A stretch of 64,000 nucleotides of DNA from Azolla caroliniana (lineage: Eukaryota > Polypodiophyta). This document shows positions 1 to 12,500 of this stretch, piece by piece (the stretch's first letter is position 1; every line of letters begins with the position of its first letter). The DNA is taken from positions 8,432,001 to 8,496,000 of the forward strand of contig JBHGNT010000020.1 in the NCBI GenBank assembly GCA_043228905.1, in the 5' to 3' direction. The notes under the pieces are model-generated. The model ran no database searches. It was not told the origin of the DNA and worked only from the letters and a program-made list of their open reading frames with translations. The position numbers and the translations under genes are program-made.

Positions 1-81
1 GCTCCAAGGCAGAGGCTCTGAAGATGATGCTTGCAGACGTAATGATGGAGACTGGGTTGATTCATAGTTACAGCAGATTAG

Positions 82-118
<37 letters not shown>

Positions 119-3100
119 GGATGATGAGGGTTACATGGGCCGTCTGAAGCGCTCCGTTTTGTCAGAATTATGGGCAGCTGTGGACTACGATTCACGGCAT
201 CACCACGCTTACTGTGAAGTGAGCACCTTCACTACTATCTACTATCTACTATCTACTACTGCTCCTACTACACACATACATATGCAATTAATGGGGTTGT
301 TTCGATTTTGTTATCTGCTACTGCAGGTTCTGATAGCCAAATCTCAAGAGGAGGAAGAGGAGGAGGAAGGGTTGCCTTGCCTGGTGTATATGTCCCGAGA
401 GAAGAGCCTTCAACGCAAGCACCACTATAAAGCCGGCAACATGAATGCGCTGGTCTTCAATCTCTCTCTCTCTCTCTCTTCCTCTCTGTGTGAATAATCT
501 TAACCTCAATCAATTACAATCGCATTTTACTTGTTTATGTAAGATGTCATCAATCCAATCCAATCCATCCTGCTAATCCATGTGCTGCACGTTACATATG
601 ACATAACATATTAACCAGATTCGTGTGTCCGGCATCTTTACAAACGCACCCTTCATCCTGAATCTTGATTGTGATACATACGCCATCGATGGCAAAGCGC
701 TCCTACAAGCCATGTGCTTCTTCATGGATTCCGCCATTAATCCTCAGCTAGGTTTCGTCCAGTTCCCCCAGATTTTTGAAGGGATGGATGGCGATAACAC
801 GTTTGTCGCCGTTCTCGAGGTACTCAAATTTTGATCACTTGCATAATATCAACAGTACATTCACTTTTGGCGATTATTTCTCCAATCACTTACATTCTTT
901 TTTCGCATAGATAATGGAGAAACGTATAATTATATATATAGATATGTATATGATATATCGATGAAAAGAATACACCTTTTATGACGTGTCAATGACGAGA
1001 ATTGAAATGCGTGGAATCCCAATCAATCCAAGAAACAATGACCGTCCACAAATAATTAGAAGATTTGATGGGCAAGCTGACATTAAGTAATCGGAAATAA
1101 TAAAAAATAGCAACCAAACACATAAAGAGTTTTATGTGGACACTGGAAACCCCAATCTGGTGAAAAAACCACAAGACACTTTAGGGTACCAAAACTTCCA
1201 CTATAACTCAGTTTACAAGTGGGTACAACCTTGTCAACAATCTTCATCCAACAAGAAGAAGAGCAAGAGATATGAATAAGTAGAACTTTAACTTTGAGGA
1301 TAGGAAACCACGATCCAACTGTTGGATATGAGATTCTTGATGGTAAAAATAACCCCTTAGAATTTCAGTCCAATCGGAGCAGATCAAATTCTAGAGCCAC
1401 AACATCAAATTCTTCTCTTTTTGTTTTGCAGCTCTCTAGAAAGCCACTTTTCTTCACTTAAATATAAGGGCCTTTCTAGATAAGACATCCTTTAATTGGG
1501 TATGGTTCAGGCGTACCAAATATCATTACGACTTCTTCTCCCATGAGGAAGGAAAACACAGCAAGAATGTTTGAACCCGGATTTAAGGAGAAACAAAAAA
1601 AAAAACCAAAAACATTAGAACTATGGAAAGGTGTTGTGCACATCCAAATATTCATGACCCCACAAACACATATGGTATGCTAGCTTGGAAGTGGCATGAT
1701 TCGAATTGCCCACTCAAGAGCTCCTTCACATGGAGGACACACTTAAGCAACATGTGCAAATTCTTACTATCTCAAAACAAGTGTGAGATAGATTAGAGGC
1801 AAACTACTTGCCTACAAAGACAATGGTTCATATGGCTCTACAACGTATAGCCATTGGCTATACTCAACTCAAAAATCCAACTATCACTTTTCATAGAGAG
1901 TATCTTCGGTAAGCTTTGTAACTCCCTTTTTTCATAATCCCTCCAACCCTAGTCCACATGGATGTATGTGGCCGCTTATCAACTCAACCCCTATCCTGAA
2001 ATATATATTGTTAACGTTCGTATATTGATGTATTTCACTCATTTCACGATTGTCACTTTTGACCAAGTCTTTGAAAATCGAAGGCCTAATCTTAAACGTG
2101 CAACCACTCAACAAAATATATCCTTCAAAGAACTTAAACCAAAAGTGCCAAAATAATTGAAATTGTTGTCAAAATCACATAGTTTGTACCACATTTGTTA
2201 GGTATAGCAACCTCATGTCAAAATCACATAGTTTGTACCACATTTGTAGCTCATGGCAACAAGGATTATTGATTATATGACCCAAAAGTTGATCTATTTA
2301 CATTTAGTCCACGAATAAAATTGGTAGGAAGGATGTCAAAGCAATTAAAGAAGGGGGTGCACATGTCTCCTTTCCCACTAATGAACAATGTGTGGAAAAT
2401 ACTAACAATTATGACATTTCGCCATCATCTAATTCACTTAGCCATATACCTGTAATTACTAAGAAAGTTCAATTTGTACATGTGCACCAACAGAATTCGA
2501 TTTTATTATTGCATATCATAACTACGAAATTTAGTATCGCATTCTCAAACATTGCTTGATGGCATATTTGGACGTTATAAACATTGATTTTTGGTGAATG
2601 GTTTCCCTCCGGTCGAAGGGCTTCACTATTTTGATACATTTTCACATGTCTTCCATATGGCATCATTCCTACTTTTGGCTCCGCCACCATTTGGATGTAC
2701 AAACAATATTCCTACATGGTGACCTACTAGGATAAATCTACATTTCCCCATCTACTCAATTGGGTTTCTTGTGAAATTTAGGATTATCAAAATTTAACTC
2801 ATAAGCAAGGCTCATCACACCCAATGAGGACTATCGTAGGGTTTTTTATTTTACTTATCATTCGAGAGTTGTGATGAGCCAGCAATGTTGACGACCGTTG
2901 TGTGTGTGCGCTAATGATGTCATAGGTGCTTTTCAAGGGATGGGATGGTGCCCAAGGTCCACTATATAGTGGGACTTCTTGTGTACATAAGAGAGAGGGC
3001 TTGTATGGGAAGACACCGGATGGTATCTGTGTCAACAGTACGTTATAAACTCATCTTTCTCACTACCTGAAGATTCATTCGGCTTGTAATAATATAAGAA

Positions 3101-4606
3101 TTACTTGATGGATAAATTAGCTTGGCCCTCAATGTAGGTCTGGAAAGCAAAGACCTGGGACCCTCTGCACAATTCATCAGTTGTGCTGAAAGGATATTAT
3201 CGACAAACCTGAGTAATGATGGCAAGAACCATGGTGTCCTAAAAGGAGACCCTTTTGTAGAGGAGGCAATTGAGTTGCTTGGCTGTAGATATGAAGATGG
3301 AACCAATTGGGGCAAAGGGGTAAGTGGGAATCATATAACATGTACAATATGATGAATAGACGATGAATGTAGTGTTTAGACCCGTGAATTTTTGGTGTTG
3401 AAATCTGGACAATCTATAGGTTGGATTACTTTATGGATCTGTAACAGAGGATGCGCTCACTGGTCTCAAACTACATGGGATGGGATGGAAATCGGTATTG
3501 TGCTCACCCAAAGATCCCGCATTCTTGGGTGGTTTACCATTATCGATGGAGGAAGTGTTAAAAACCAGAAAGCGGTGGTCGACAGGATTCTTGGAGATGA
3601 TGGTGGGCACCAATTCTCCCATCTCGTTTACACGCTTGCCCAAACTCAGCATCATTCAAAGGCTCAATTACATCTGCTTAAGCAATTCCATTGCAGTGGC
3701 CATCCCGTTAGCGACATATGCACTACTGCCCTGCACATCATTGTTGATCGGGAGGCCTTTATTCCCAAAGGTAGGTAAATTCCATTTTCTACTCATAATG
3801 TAGTATTTTATTGGCTCATATGAGTAGTAGGATGTTTTGGTCTTTCTTTCACATGCATTTCCATGACAAATGTGATCTAGACCTCACAACGCACGAACAG
3901 AAAAATCTGAGTAGAGAATTTTTACAAATTCCAAATGGATAATGAACAGATGGAAGAGAATCCCATGTGGCTTTTGTTGGGGTTAGCTGCATTTGTTGGT
4001 GCCTATGGCTGCACATATGTGGAATGCATGATCATGGGGGTGAGCCTACAGGCATGGTGGATGGGGGAGAAGATGGAGGCACTCACAGCCACATCCTCCT
4101 GTCTCGTTGGGGCCTACGATGTGCTTAAGAAACTCATGGGAATCTCAGACATCAAGTTCGAAGTAACGTCCAAAGACAAATTAGTGAAGGAAGAAGACAC
4201 GACGAAGACGAAGCGAGAAGAAGCAGAAGCAGAAGCAGCGGTGAGCGGTGGGGTTGTTGTGAACAGCAAATTGAAGCTATTTGTGCCTCCGACGGTTATC
4301 GTTATGCTGAACCTTGCGGCCCTCTCGCAGTTTCTGCTCTCCTCTCTGCTCAACCCATCGCTGTGGTCCACTTCATCCGCCATGGCGAGCAGCAGGAGAA
4401 GGAGGGTTGATGCGGTGATGAAGGTGGAGGCGTGGTGCTGCGCATGGGTCCTGCTTCTCCTGCATCCCATCGTGAAGGGCCTGTTTCTGTGGTGCAGGGG
4501 ACACCGAAGATCGCCTCTCGCACTTCACTCCTCCATCGTCTTCCTCTCCTCCTCCTGCTCTTTCATCGCTTTCGGCTTCATCAGCCTCATGATGGGGAAA
4601 CTTTGA
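1..4606 (+). CDS. Cellulose synthase-like glycosyltransferase, CslB/CslH-type, 3' part
   Basis: Family-2 processive glycosyltransferase of Golgi/plasma-membrane type; substrate cannot be read from sequence. Exons inferred from open frame, GT-AG sites and Csl homology: <1-218, 327-452, 619-819, 2926-3037, 3138-3319, 3420-3770, 3950-4606; phases are continuous and the 5' end lies outside the window. Exon 2 carries the LVYMSREK-type motif and an acidic Glu run; exon 3 has NAPFILNLDCD with the DCD metal/UDP-binding motif; exon 4 has GPLYSGTSC (usually GTGC); exon 6 has the catalytic TED. The following QxxRW motif reads T-R-K-R-W, so the Gln is replaced by Thr. The last two exons encode the C-terminal membrane helices. 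Wording such as FEVTSKDK near the end resembles CslH/CslB rather than CesA. The first exon is the least certain because it holds an 11-Asn run. No frameshift is seen within the exons. Confidence 0.82.
84..116 (+). repeat. (AAT)11 microsatellite, in frame in a Csl exon
   Basis: Eleven AAT units read as eleven Asn codons in the frame that continues to the donor site at 219. The position corresponds to a poorly conserved part of Csl proteins between the first Asp region and the LVYxSREK motif. It could instead lie in an unrecognised intron. Confidence 0.8.
820..2925 (+). other. 2.1 kb Csl intron with an old LTR remnant (about 1075-1560)
   Basis: Bounded by donor GT at 820 and acceptor AG at 2924-2925; joining the flanking exons gives a continuous Csl reading. 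At about 1125-1260 the wording (ggaaacccc, ggtgaaaaaaccacaag, gtacaacc) resembles Copia LTRs of the kind seen again near 5.0 kb and 47.6 kb, read on the minus strand. No coding remnant was recognised in 1560-2900, which is AT-rich and degenerate. Confidence 0.5.
2167..2247. repeat. Short direct repeat, 32 bp twice
   Basis: The same 32 bp occurs at 2167-2198 and 2216-2247, separated by 17 bp, inside the Csl intron. The two copies are identical by eye, so the duplication is recent relative to the rest of the intron. No function recognised. Confidence 0.8.
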
Positions 4607-4689
4607 AGGCTCCGTAGCCGTCTGTTGGCACCATTCTACTCCTTCTGCTCATCCACTCCATTCCATTCCTTCGTCTGCTCATCCAATCA

Positions 4690-4912
4690 ACCGCGATCCA
4701 TTCCATTCCATTCTTTCTTCTTTCTTTTGCTCATCCAATCCAATCCATTTCATTTTATTGCCCTTCTTCCGCTCGGCTGGATGATGGCAGTTGTGGTGGA
4801 TTTGTCACTTAATTGTCAGGAATCATGATACTTTCCTCCTCCTCAATTAGGACAAAGTTCTTTTGATAATGTTTGTATGTCCACCATTGATGACAAATGT
4901 AGTGTGATCACT
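4690..4912 (+). repeat. Csl 3' flank, copy 1 of a duplicated segment
   Basis: Follows the Csl stop codon. It is rich in CCATT/CCAAT pentamers and then reads gatgatggcagttgtggtgg and onwards to gtagtgtgat. The same ordered blocks recur at 6322-6581 with small indels. It probably includes the 3' UTR; no clear poly(A) signal could be fixed. Confidence 0.65.
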
Positions 4913-4935
4913 ATATTGTATTGTATTATATTGTA

Positions 4936-6300
4936 TCTATGCATTATGTTAGGAATATGGGACTGAATCAGCATGCCTCCAACACAATTAACAATAGATG
5001 AAACCACAAGACAGAAAATTTTAACGTGGAATACCCAAAATAGGGAATACCGTAGGTTCCAAACAACTTTACTATGATCTGAGTACAACCGAATACAACC
5101 TCTAGAGTTTGACTAGAAGAACATACAAACCTCAAGGCAACAGCCTTGGCTACACAATAATGAGTACAACTGAGTACGGACTCTCAAGGTTTTGACTTGA
5201 GATAATGTACTAGCCTCAACTCAACAACCTTGACTACAATCTTCACCCGATTGGGTGGATAAACCAACAAAAAGTAGAAAATATAAGAAAAGAAGAAAAA
5301 CATAGAACGAAGGAACCTGACACGGATGGTTATGAGAGGTGTTGCACAATTGTGAATCGTGAGTTCCTTACGTCACGTCACGAACATTCCCTCATGGATC
5401 TCTATCTTCTCTTCAGCAAAGCACTCTCTCTTGCTCTCGTACTCGGGTATTGTGTCTCTTCGGTTGTTGTTTTTCTCCTTTGTAGTCTTCTCACTTATCT
5501 GTTTTCTTAGTGTCTGCTGTTGTCTCTCTTGTGGTGTCTCTGTACTCATAGTTATCTTTGTTTTTCTCTTGCTTTTGGTGTCTCAATCTCTCAATCTCTA
5601 TGTTCTGTTTTTTAGCATTGCTCTCTCTTTTCTTATACGCTGGTTTTTTTGTTCTATGTCACGCTGTTTTTGTGTCTACACCGTTTTCTTTAGCCTCGTA
5701 GAGTAACGTTTCTTTTTCATATCTACATTCACACCTAAACATACAAAAAAGACACATACCAAAAACAACATACTAAAAACATACATACATACATACATAC
5801 ATACATAACATACATATATATATCCCACATACATAGTATATGTATATATTTGTAAATAGGTCTAAATATTACTTTTAGTTCTGCCAAATCTGAATCGGCT
5901 CTCAATTGATTCAGCTGATTCAGCTGACTCGCTCTCAACTCACTATCGGCCCTATTCGGTTATAGGCCTTTAGCCGACTCTCAATCGGCTCTTTGGCCTC
6001 AACTGACTCTCAATCGGCCGACCCTCGACTGCCGACTCTCACCTCTCAGTCGCCTATCAGTTGACTCTCGGTTGCTTGCAGACTCACGGTTGTTTGTCGT
6101 TTGTTGGCTCTCGGGCATCTGCCGGTTGTGTGCTCCATTTCTCCCAATAGGTTTGCCTTTCGTTTGCAAACTTCAAACTTCTCTAAAGCATTCTATTTCT
6201 CTCCTATCTAAGAACATCACATAATCATGTGGAGATCATCTTCATCTCATAGACCTCAGCTCTTCCACCTCCGGTAAAATTTTTCTTTTTAAATTTTATT
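4936..6300 (-). mobile_element. Solo-like Copia LTR, same family as Cop1
   Basis: Begins tgttaggaatatggg and shares long blocks with the Cop1 LTR at 47551-48166 (acgtggaa, ctttactatgatctgagtacaac, ggcaacaac, ctcttcagcaaagcactctctc) and with 36129-36249 (ggtttgcctttcgtttgc and onwards). Orientation is minus, judged by Cop1, whose primer site lies on the outer side of the equivalent edge. No internal region is present, so it looks like a solo LTR about 1.3 kb long. The right edge is uncertain and no target duplication was found. It contains an ACAT microsatellite (about 5778-5806), a pyrimidine-rich tract (5380-5700) and a degenerate actctcaatcggc repeat (5880-6110). Confidence 0.6.
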
Positions 6301-6321
6301 TATTTATTACCATGTGGAGAT

Positions 6322-6581
6322 CATTCCATTCTTTCTTCTGCTCATCCAATCCAATCCAATCCAATCCAATCCATTCCATTCCATTTCATTCCATAGATGA
6401 TAGATAGCCCTTCTTCCGCTCTGCCTGCTCGATGATGGCAGTTGTGGTGGCTCTTCCAAAATTCTGATCCAAATAATTTAATTCCCAGTGCCTCACTTAA
6501 TTATGTGGATACTTTCCTCCTCCTTAATTTAGGACAAACATCTTTTGATTATGTATGTGTGTGTCCACCATTGTGTAGTGT
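6322..6581 (+). repeat. Csl 3' flank, copy 2
   Basis: Second copy of the 4690-4912 block, with an expanded CCAAT run, a 'cttccgctc...gatgatggcagttgtggtgg' core and the same ending gtagtgtgat. Both copies diverge from each other immediately after that word. It lies just outside the solo-like LTR. Confidence 0.65.
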
Positions 6582-8430
6582 GATGTTGGCTATTGGGTCA
6601 CATAATATTTAGTTCTTTATCTCGACTATACATTGTTGGGATAGGCAGAGATTTGTCCATGGTTTATGTATTGGTAAAACACCCTATTCAAGCAACTCAA
6701 TATGAAACACAATGGAATTGATCCAATGAACCGATTCGATTCTTAGGGGTTGCTTTGTCTGGGATCCTAAGCTTCTATTCGAGCTGGATCCAAATATTCA
6801 TTCCCCACATCGTTGTTTGTTGGCGAAGCAATAACTTGTGCGTAGCCATTATGTCCCTTATCGTATGAGAAGGGAGTACATTTAGTACCTTTTCTTACCG
6901 TTGTGTTCATGGCCTTCAAAGTTATATTCATCAAATAGTATCAGAGCCAATTACTCATAAAAAACCTGAGCATTATCTTCTGAGCCACATATCTCTAAAC
7001 CTCTAGTCAAGATCATGCACACACAGAGTTATCCACTATCAATATGACTACATATCATAATGTTTTAGCTAAATTAACTAAGAAGAATTATAAAAACTAG
7101 AAGTCGACAATAGAATTGGTGGTTGGATATCGAAGGGCTTTTTAAAGTTGTGGATGGCACCTTGCAAGAACGAATAGCCAAAACCTCAGAAGAATGGAAA
7201 ACATGGAAGGCTCAGGATAAAGGGGCACACTTGGAAATCCCACTATCTGTAGACAACAAGCAAGTACATATTATGTGGAGACTCGCCATGATTGTTTCAA
7301 TGTGGGCAAAGCTCAAAGAGTTGTACGAGCGACCCACGTGATGGTACGATTAAGTTACATACATTAAGTGAATTATTCAATATGTGTCTGTCGCAGGAAG
7401 AGAAAGATGTTTCTACCTTCCAAGCTATTTGGGAGGAAACCATGGATGATGTTATAATCTATTACAGTCAGCAACCTCCTCCCATAAGATATAAAGACAG
7501 GCTTGATACAACACAAACATCTTGGGTCGTGGGGAACATTCACTAACATGAATATCAACATTAAATCACCTTTAGAGTTACTCACAAGGATTCATCATGA
7601 GGACATTTGATGACAAAAGCTAGTTGCAAATCAGCCAATGGCCATGGTTGCTTTAGTCAATAGACATCAACTATATGAAATAGTAAAAATCGACAAAAAC
7701 ATAAATCTTGGAAAGGTAGAGCCCTTGAGTCAAACAAATTAAGTAACAAAAATGATGGATAGAGAAGTTATACACATGGCACTCAACAAAGTGGAAGTTT
7801 CAATGTGACATATAGGTATTGTAAACGGAATGGGCATACAAAAAGAGTGTGTCTATTCAAGCAACCTTATCTAAATACGGCAAGCCGGCCACAAAGCACA
7901 CAATGTACAAATCCAAGAAGCTAATATTGATAAATCTCAATATATACCTTGGATAATGGAGAAGATCAAAATGAAAAAGTATACATCCAAGCATATCAGT
8001 TCAATATCGATGAACAAGGAAAGAAACAAGGTCATGATACCTAGTTTCTCGATATGTGTGTTACACACCATCTTACATATAAGAAGGATTGGCTAGACGA
8101 GTATAAAAAATTGTCAACCCCATTGTGGGTGGTATTTGGAGTCGATGGACAAAAACTAGATGTAGGGAAAGGTAACATTCGTTTGATAATGGCAAATGAT
8201 CATCACATAAAAATTATAGATGTATATTATGTACTTGGAGTGGCAAAGCACTTGTTGTTGGTTGGATAAGTACAAACAATGGGCTAACTATCGAATTCAC
8301 TCAAAATCAGTGTCGTGTTGCCAATCACACGATGGGAAACCACCTCCAAAGCAAGTATTTTAAATGATATTTTCATAGAAGGGCAAAGAGTGGGTTCCAA
8401 ACTTAACACCTTTCTTCCTCAAAGGAATGC
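6582..8430 (+). mobile_element. Degenerate Copia element Cop5 (5' LTR, gag, protease part)
   Basis: A probable 5' LTR (about 6582-6930) is followed by TAGTATCAGAGC at 6936-6947, one mismatch from the plant initiator-Met primer site TGGTATCAGAGC. Downstream come gag, a zinc knuckle and the start of the pre-integrase region. The element ends near 8430, where the LTR of M0 begins, so RT, RNase H and the 3' LTR are missing. The exact LTR start could be 6582 or about 6630. Confidence 0.65.
7075..8275 (+). pseudogene. Copia gag-protease remnant (Cop5)
   Basis: Translation in shifting frames gives a Copia gag: WLDIEGLFKVVDGTL-like start (about 7120), a WxxLxxLYE-type block, and the LSELFNMCLSQEEKDVSTF helix region (7355-7430). 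A zinc knuckle CKRNGHTKRVC lies near 7818; its first half is shortened, so the CX2C pair is broken. From about 8054 the reading CVTHHLTYKKDWLDEY...YVLGVAKHLLLVG matches the protease/GAG-pre-integrase boundary of Copia polyproteins; the Asp-Ser-Gly motif itself is not intact. Several frameshifts and stops make this a dead copy. Confidence 0.7.
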
Positions 8431-8940
8431 AAATATTACTACTAGGAAAACTATTTTATTTCTTAAATATATAGCCAACCTAATCTATTAGAGACATGAA
8501 CTAATGTAAGCATAAAATAAGGATAAAAGATAGATCTAGATAGAAAGGAGAGACAGAAAGAAGGGTGCTGATCCACCCGACCACCCCCGAGCGAAGGGAT
8601 CGAGACGGACTCCAGCCTCGATCGGCGTCCCATACCACTACCGTGGCGTCGAGTTGTACCTAGTGCTGGCACGCTCGCTACAAGAGTTGACCCACCACAA
8701 GACAGAGTCTCGACGTAGTCAACAAGATGATGAAATGAGGGTAACTAGGCCTCTTATTTATAGCGATACCCAAGGCCCTCAGGCAAGTTCACACTTGGCC
8801 TATTGGGTTGTCTTAATCCCGAGGATTAAAAGTAATCCTCCCCTTCTTTATGCTCTCATTTAACCTTCACACTTATCCACGTGGCTAGAATACTACGGTA
8901 ACTTCTGACCACGGGATATTATATGGTCATGCCCGTAACA

Positions 8941-8957
8941 TACTCCCCCTCTTTAAA
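8941..8957 (-). other. Polypurine tract of M0
   Basis: Minus-strand TTTAAAGAGGGGGAGTA lies directly before the LTR start TGTTACGG. This is the plus-strand primer of reverse transcription and fixes the LTR boundary at 8940. Confidence 0.75.
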
Positions 8958-8990
8958 ACATTGCACTCTTGCAATGGAAAGTTAGGGAAC

Positions 8991-9585
8991 TTAGTTCTGA
9001 GAGTATTTTTGCGTAATTTTCCATGTGGCATCTTTTATTGATTTATCCATCCATTTTATTTTCAATTCTCGGATTTCTTTAGTACGTAATTTTTTTGTTT
9101 TAACATTGACAATTCTTTCTAGTACATGTGGTTTAGAAGATAATTCTTCAGAAGTAACTAGAGTTTTAGTTGTAAATATATTGTCGCCAGAACCTAGAAG
9201 TTCTTTTATACGACTCACATGAAAAACTAGAGGAATTTCAACACCATCGGGAAGAGCGAGACGATAGGCTGATGACCCAATGCGTTTGAGGACTGTAAAA
9301 GGTCCACAAAACCGTGGGGCTAGCTTAGCGCACTTACCCTTAGACAATGTCTTAGAATTGTGAGGTACACGTAAAAATACCTTTTGTCCAAGGTTCAATA
9401 CACGAGGTTGCCTATGATGATCGGCATAAAAACGCGGTCTATCTGGAGTTGTTTTTATATTATGTCATGCAATATGCAAAATATCTTGCATATCCCGAAG
9501 AAAGTTTTGCGTACTTTGCAACTCATCATGATGTATATTAACATCAATCGGGGCTCGTGGCTGAAAACCATACATCAACATAAAA
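8991..9585 (-). pseudogene. gypsy integrase C-terminus (M0)
   Basis: The minus-strand reading opens with MYGFQPRAPIDVN (about 9575), the conserved region after the integrase core in chromoviral gypsy elements. It continues through a stop into GQKVFLRVP (about 9385), the GPY/F-like block LAPRFCGPFTVLKRIGSSAYRLALP (9320-9245; FCGPF replaces the usual plant wording) and HPVFHVS-like FHVSRIKELLG (about 9210). The tail ELKIKWMDKSIKDATWKI (about 9065-9015) fits a diverged chromodomain-like end. At least one in-frame stop (near 9465) breaks it. Protease, RT and RNase H are absent. Confidence 0.75.
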
Positions 9586-12500
9586 GTTATTGATCGGGTC
9601 TTAGAAATGGACAAGACTAGCTCCTTCTTGTCGATGGGGATGTTACACCGGGCACTCCCGAAGGAGGAAGACATGAGGTTCCTACAGGCCTTACAATGCA
9701 CAACATGCCTAAATTCGGGCCACTCAACGGTAGACTGCACCCTGCGGACACAATGTATGATCTGCAACTCTCGAGCCCATACAACGGACCGATGCGAATA
9801 TAACCTGTTAAATCGGCAGGCAGCACCGGTTCGACACATAGAACCGCACAATCAGAACCCGGATGAGGATCGATTCCGGAGAGACGACCGCTACCAATGC
9901 GAACGCGGTAACAGATACGCTGATAGAAGACGCGATAACTATGACCGAGAGGAGAAACGCAGAGATAGCTACCCCCGGGACCGGTACGACCGAGACGAAT
10001 CCCCGGAATACGAACGACGCAGAGAAGAGAGGCGACAAGGGAACCGAAATTTCCGACGGAATTAGAAGCGTGGATTTTTCCGAAGAGAGGAACGTCGGGA
10101 GGCAACAAGGAATGACAACCCGGTATCGGTACCGGATAACCGAAAAACCGAAGACGACCGCCGAAGTATACCCACCCTCCAAACCGGGGACAAAGGAGAA
10201 ACGAGCAACAGTCACAAGGTGTACTGTTATTACTGCCCTAAGGAGGGCCATTATAGTAACCAATGCCCAAGCAAAACCAATGACAAGCAGCCGGCAGTCA
10301 ACATGGTTACAGCCGAAATAACAGAAGTACAGCAGGTCACAACCCGGTCAAAGGGAAAGACCGCCGAGTGGGAAGCCCAGGAGGCAATCAGAAAACAAGC
10401 GGCGCAATGGATCAAGGAGGCCAATGAACAGAATGCGGCAGAAGTAAGAGACCAAAATATGCCAAAAGACGAAGAAATCATACAGCCAGGAGAAAACCCG
10501 ACGTGGCAAGCGCTATAGGACTATCAAATCGTGTTGCCGTTAGCACGGCTACTACAGTTGGTGCCACGGTTTACGGCAGACTTACAGGCATCCGTGAGCA
10601 AACAGAAGCCGACGCCAGCACCGGCATTCTTCTCCAACCCGGAGGAAGGACTAGCTGTGGTCGATACAAGTAGCCCGGCGATCACGGCAATCGTGAAAGG
10701 AAAGGAAATTGCTGGAACGATTATTGATGGAGGCTCCGGGGTAAATGTCATCAGCCAACAGACATGCGACAACCTGGGCATCCGGGAATGGGAACCATGC
10801 CCCTTTTGGTTACGCATGGCGAATACCAGCTCAGTCCGACCGACCGGGCTTATCAAGGATTTGGAAGTAACGATCGGAGGCCACGTATTCCGGATATCGG
10901 CCGTGGTGTTGCAACTGAATGTACAAGGCGCGTACCCCCTACTGCTAGGATGACCATGGCTGCGAACGGCGCATATCAAGCAGAACTGGCAAAAGAACAT
11001 GATCACATTCCGGCGAGGGAAAACAAAGGTACGAGTAACGACGCAACCACGGGTGATCGCCAGTAAGGAAGCAACTCCATTGTATGCGGAAAGCATCAAC
11101 ATGTTGGAGGGATTACCGGACGAGGAAGTCGATCGGTACCTCGAGGAACACCCACGAATCGTCCCACTATTTGAGGTGGATATCACGGCGGCAGTAGAAC
11201 CGTACATCACGACGCCGGACGAACCGGACCAAGCGGCGATCCGGGAACTGCGACAAGCGCAGGAATCCCTAGAGAGGGAAATGACGATATCCCAGAGGGT
11301 AAAAGCATCCCAACTAGAGGAGGTGGACCTCGGCACAACAGACAAGCCCCGACCGGTAAATGTCGCAAAGGAATTGCCGAAGGAAGAAAAGAAGGCAATG
11401 GTAGCATTATTAACAGACTTCAAGGATGTGTTCGCGTGGTCGTACGAAGACATGCGAGGGTTGGACCCCCAACTCTATCAACACCAAATTCACCTAAGTA
11501 CGGACGCGAAACCGATCGCTCAACGCATGTACCGGATGAATCCGAATTATGCGGCGAAGGTGAAGGAGGAGATTGATAAGCTCCTCCGGGTCGGATTTAT
11601 CTGACCGGTCAAGCAGGCAACCTGGCTGAGTCCGATAGTGGTGGTCCCGAAAAAGAATGGCAAAATCCGGGTATACGTGGACTACCGGAAACTAAATGCC
11701 GCAACAGTGACCAATGCGTTTCCACTACCATTTACGGACGGGGTGTTAGATGCGGTAGCCGGCCACGAAGTTTACAGTTTCCTGGATGGATTTAGCGGTT
11801 ACAACCAAATACGAATGAACTTGGCCGACCAGGAGAAGACAACGTTCGTTACGGAATGGGGAGTGTTCGTCGCGGTCGTGATGATGTTCGGACTAAAGAC
11901 GGCCCCAACGACCTTTCAAAGGATAATAATGGAAATTTTCGTGGAATATATCCCCGGTTTTATGTAGGTCTTCCTTGACGATTTCGCGGTCTACAGCCGG
12001 CACGGAGAGCATCTCGATCACCTCCGACTGTGCTTGGAGAAGTGCCGGGAGTACCAGTTGAGTCTGAACCCGGCCAAATGCGTCTTTGGAGTGGCAAGCG
12101 GCAACTTACTAGGGCACCTGGTGAGTAAGGAAGGAATCGCGGTAGATCCGGATAAAGTAAAGGCGATTCTCGAGGCACCAGCACCAAATAACGCAAAGGC
12201 TTTAAGCCGGTTCCTGGGCCAAATAAGGTGGCATAGCCGGATGATATGGCACCTCGCAGACTTCGCTACACCATTGCATACCGCCGTACACAGGGTACCC
12301 TTCCTATGGGCGGAGACGGAGGAGAAAGCCTACCAAGCGTTGAAGGTTATGCTGTCGCAAGCTCTGGTGGTGCAACCGCCGGATTGGAGTAAAAGCTTTC
12401 ACGTCTTCGTCGACGCATCGGACGTAGCAATCGGCAGCGTTCTGAAGCAACTCACGGAGCCGAAATGGTACCGGCCGGTGTACTATGCAAGCCGGAAACT

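Larger units (their letters stand above)
8428..9585 (-). mobile_element. 3' end of a minus-strand Ty3/gypsy element (M0)
   Basis: On the minus strand, integrase C-terminus and chromodomain-like tail (9585 to 8991) are followed by a polypurine tract (8957-8941) and an LTR starting TGTTACGGGCATG at 8940 and running down to about 8428. The 5' side is cut at about 9585, where family-B gag sequence on the plus strand begins. The lower LTR edge is uncertain. Confidence 0.7.

Noticed and set aside
24-497. Single 157-codon frame at the window start
   Set aside because: Only 3-218 and 327-452 of it match Csl exons; the middle and the end are intronic, with donor GT at 219 and 453.
2469-2702. 77-codon minus-strand frame in the Csl intron
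   Set aside because: No recognisable domain, no homologue in the window, AT-rich degenerate surroundings.
5359-5706. 115-codon hydrophobic plus-strand frame, apparently a membrane protein
   Set aside because: Arises from a pyrimidine-rich tract in a Copia LTR; no conservation in the Cop1 LTR and no start or expression context.
10524-11453. Long minus-strand open frame (309 codons) opposite B1 gag-pol
   Set aside because: It is the shadow of the gag-pol frame on the other strand; similar shadows occur opposite B2 and B3, and the protein shows no domain.
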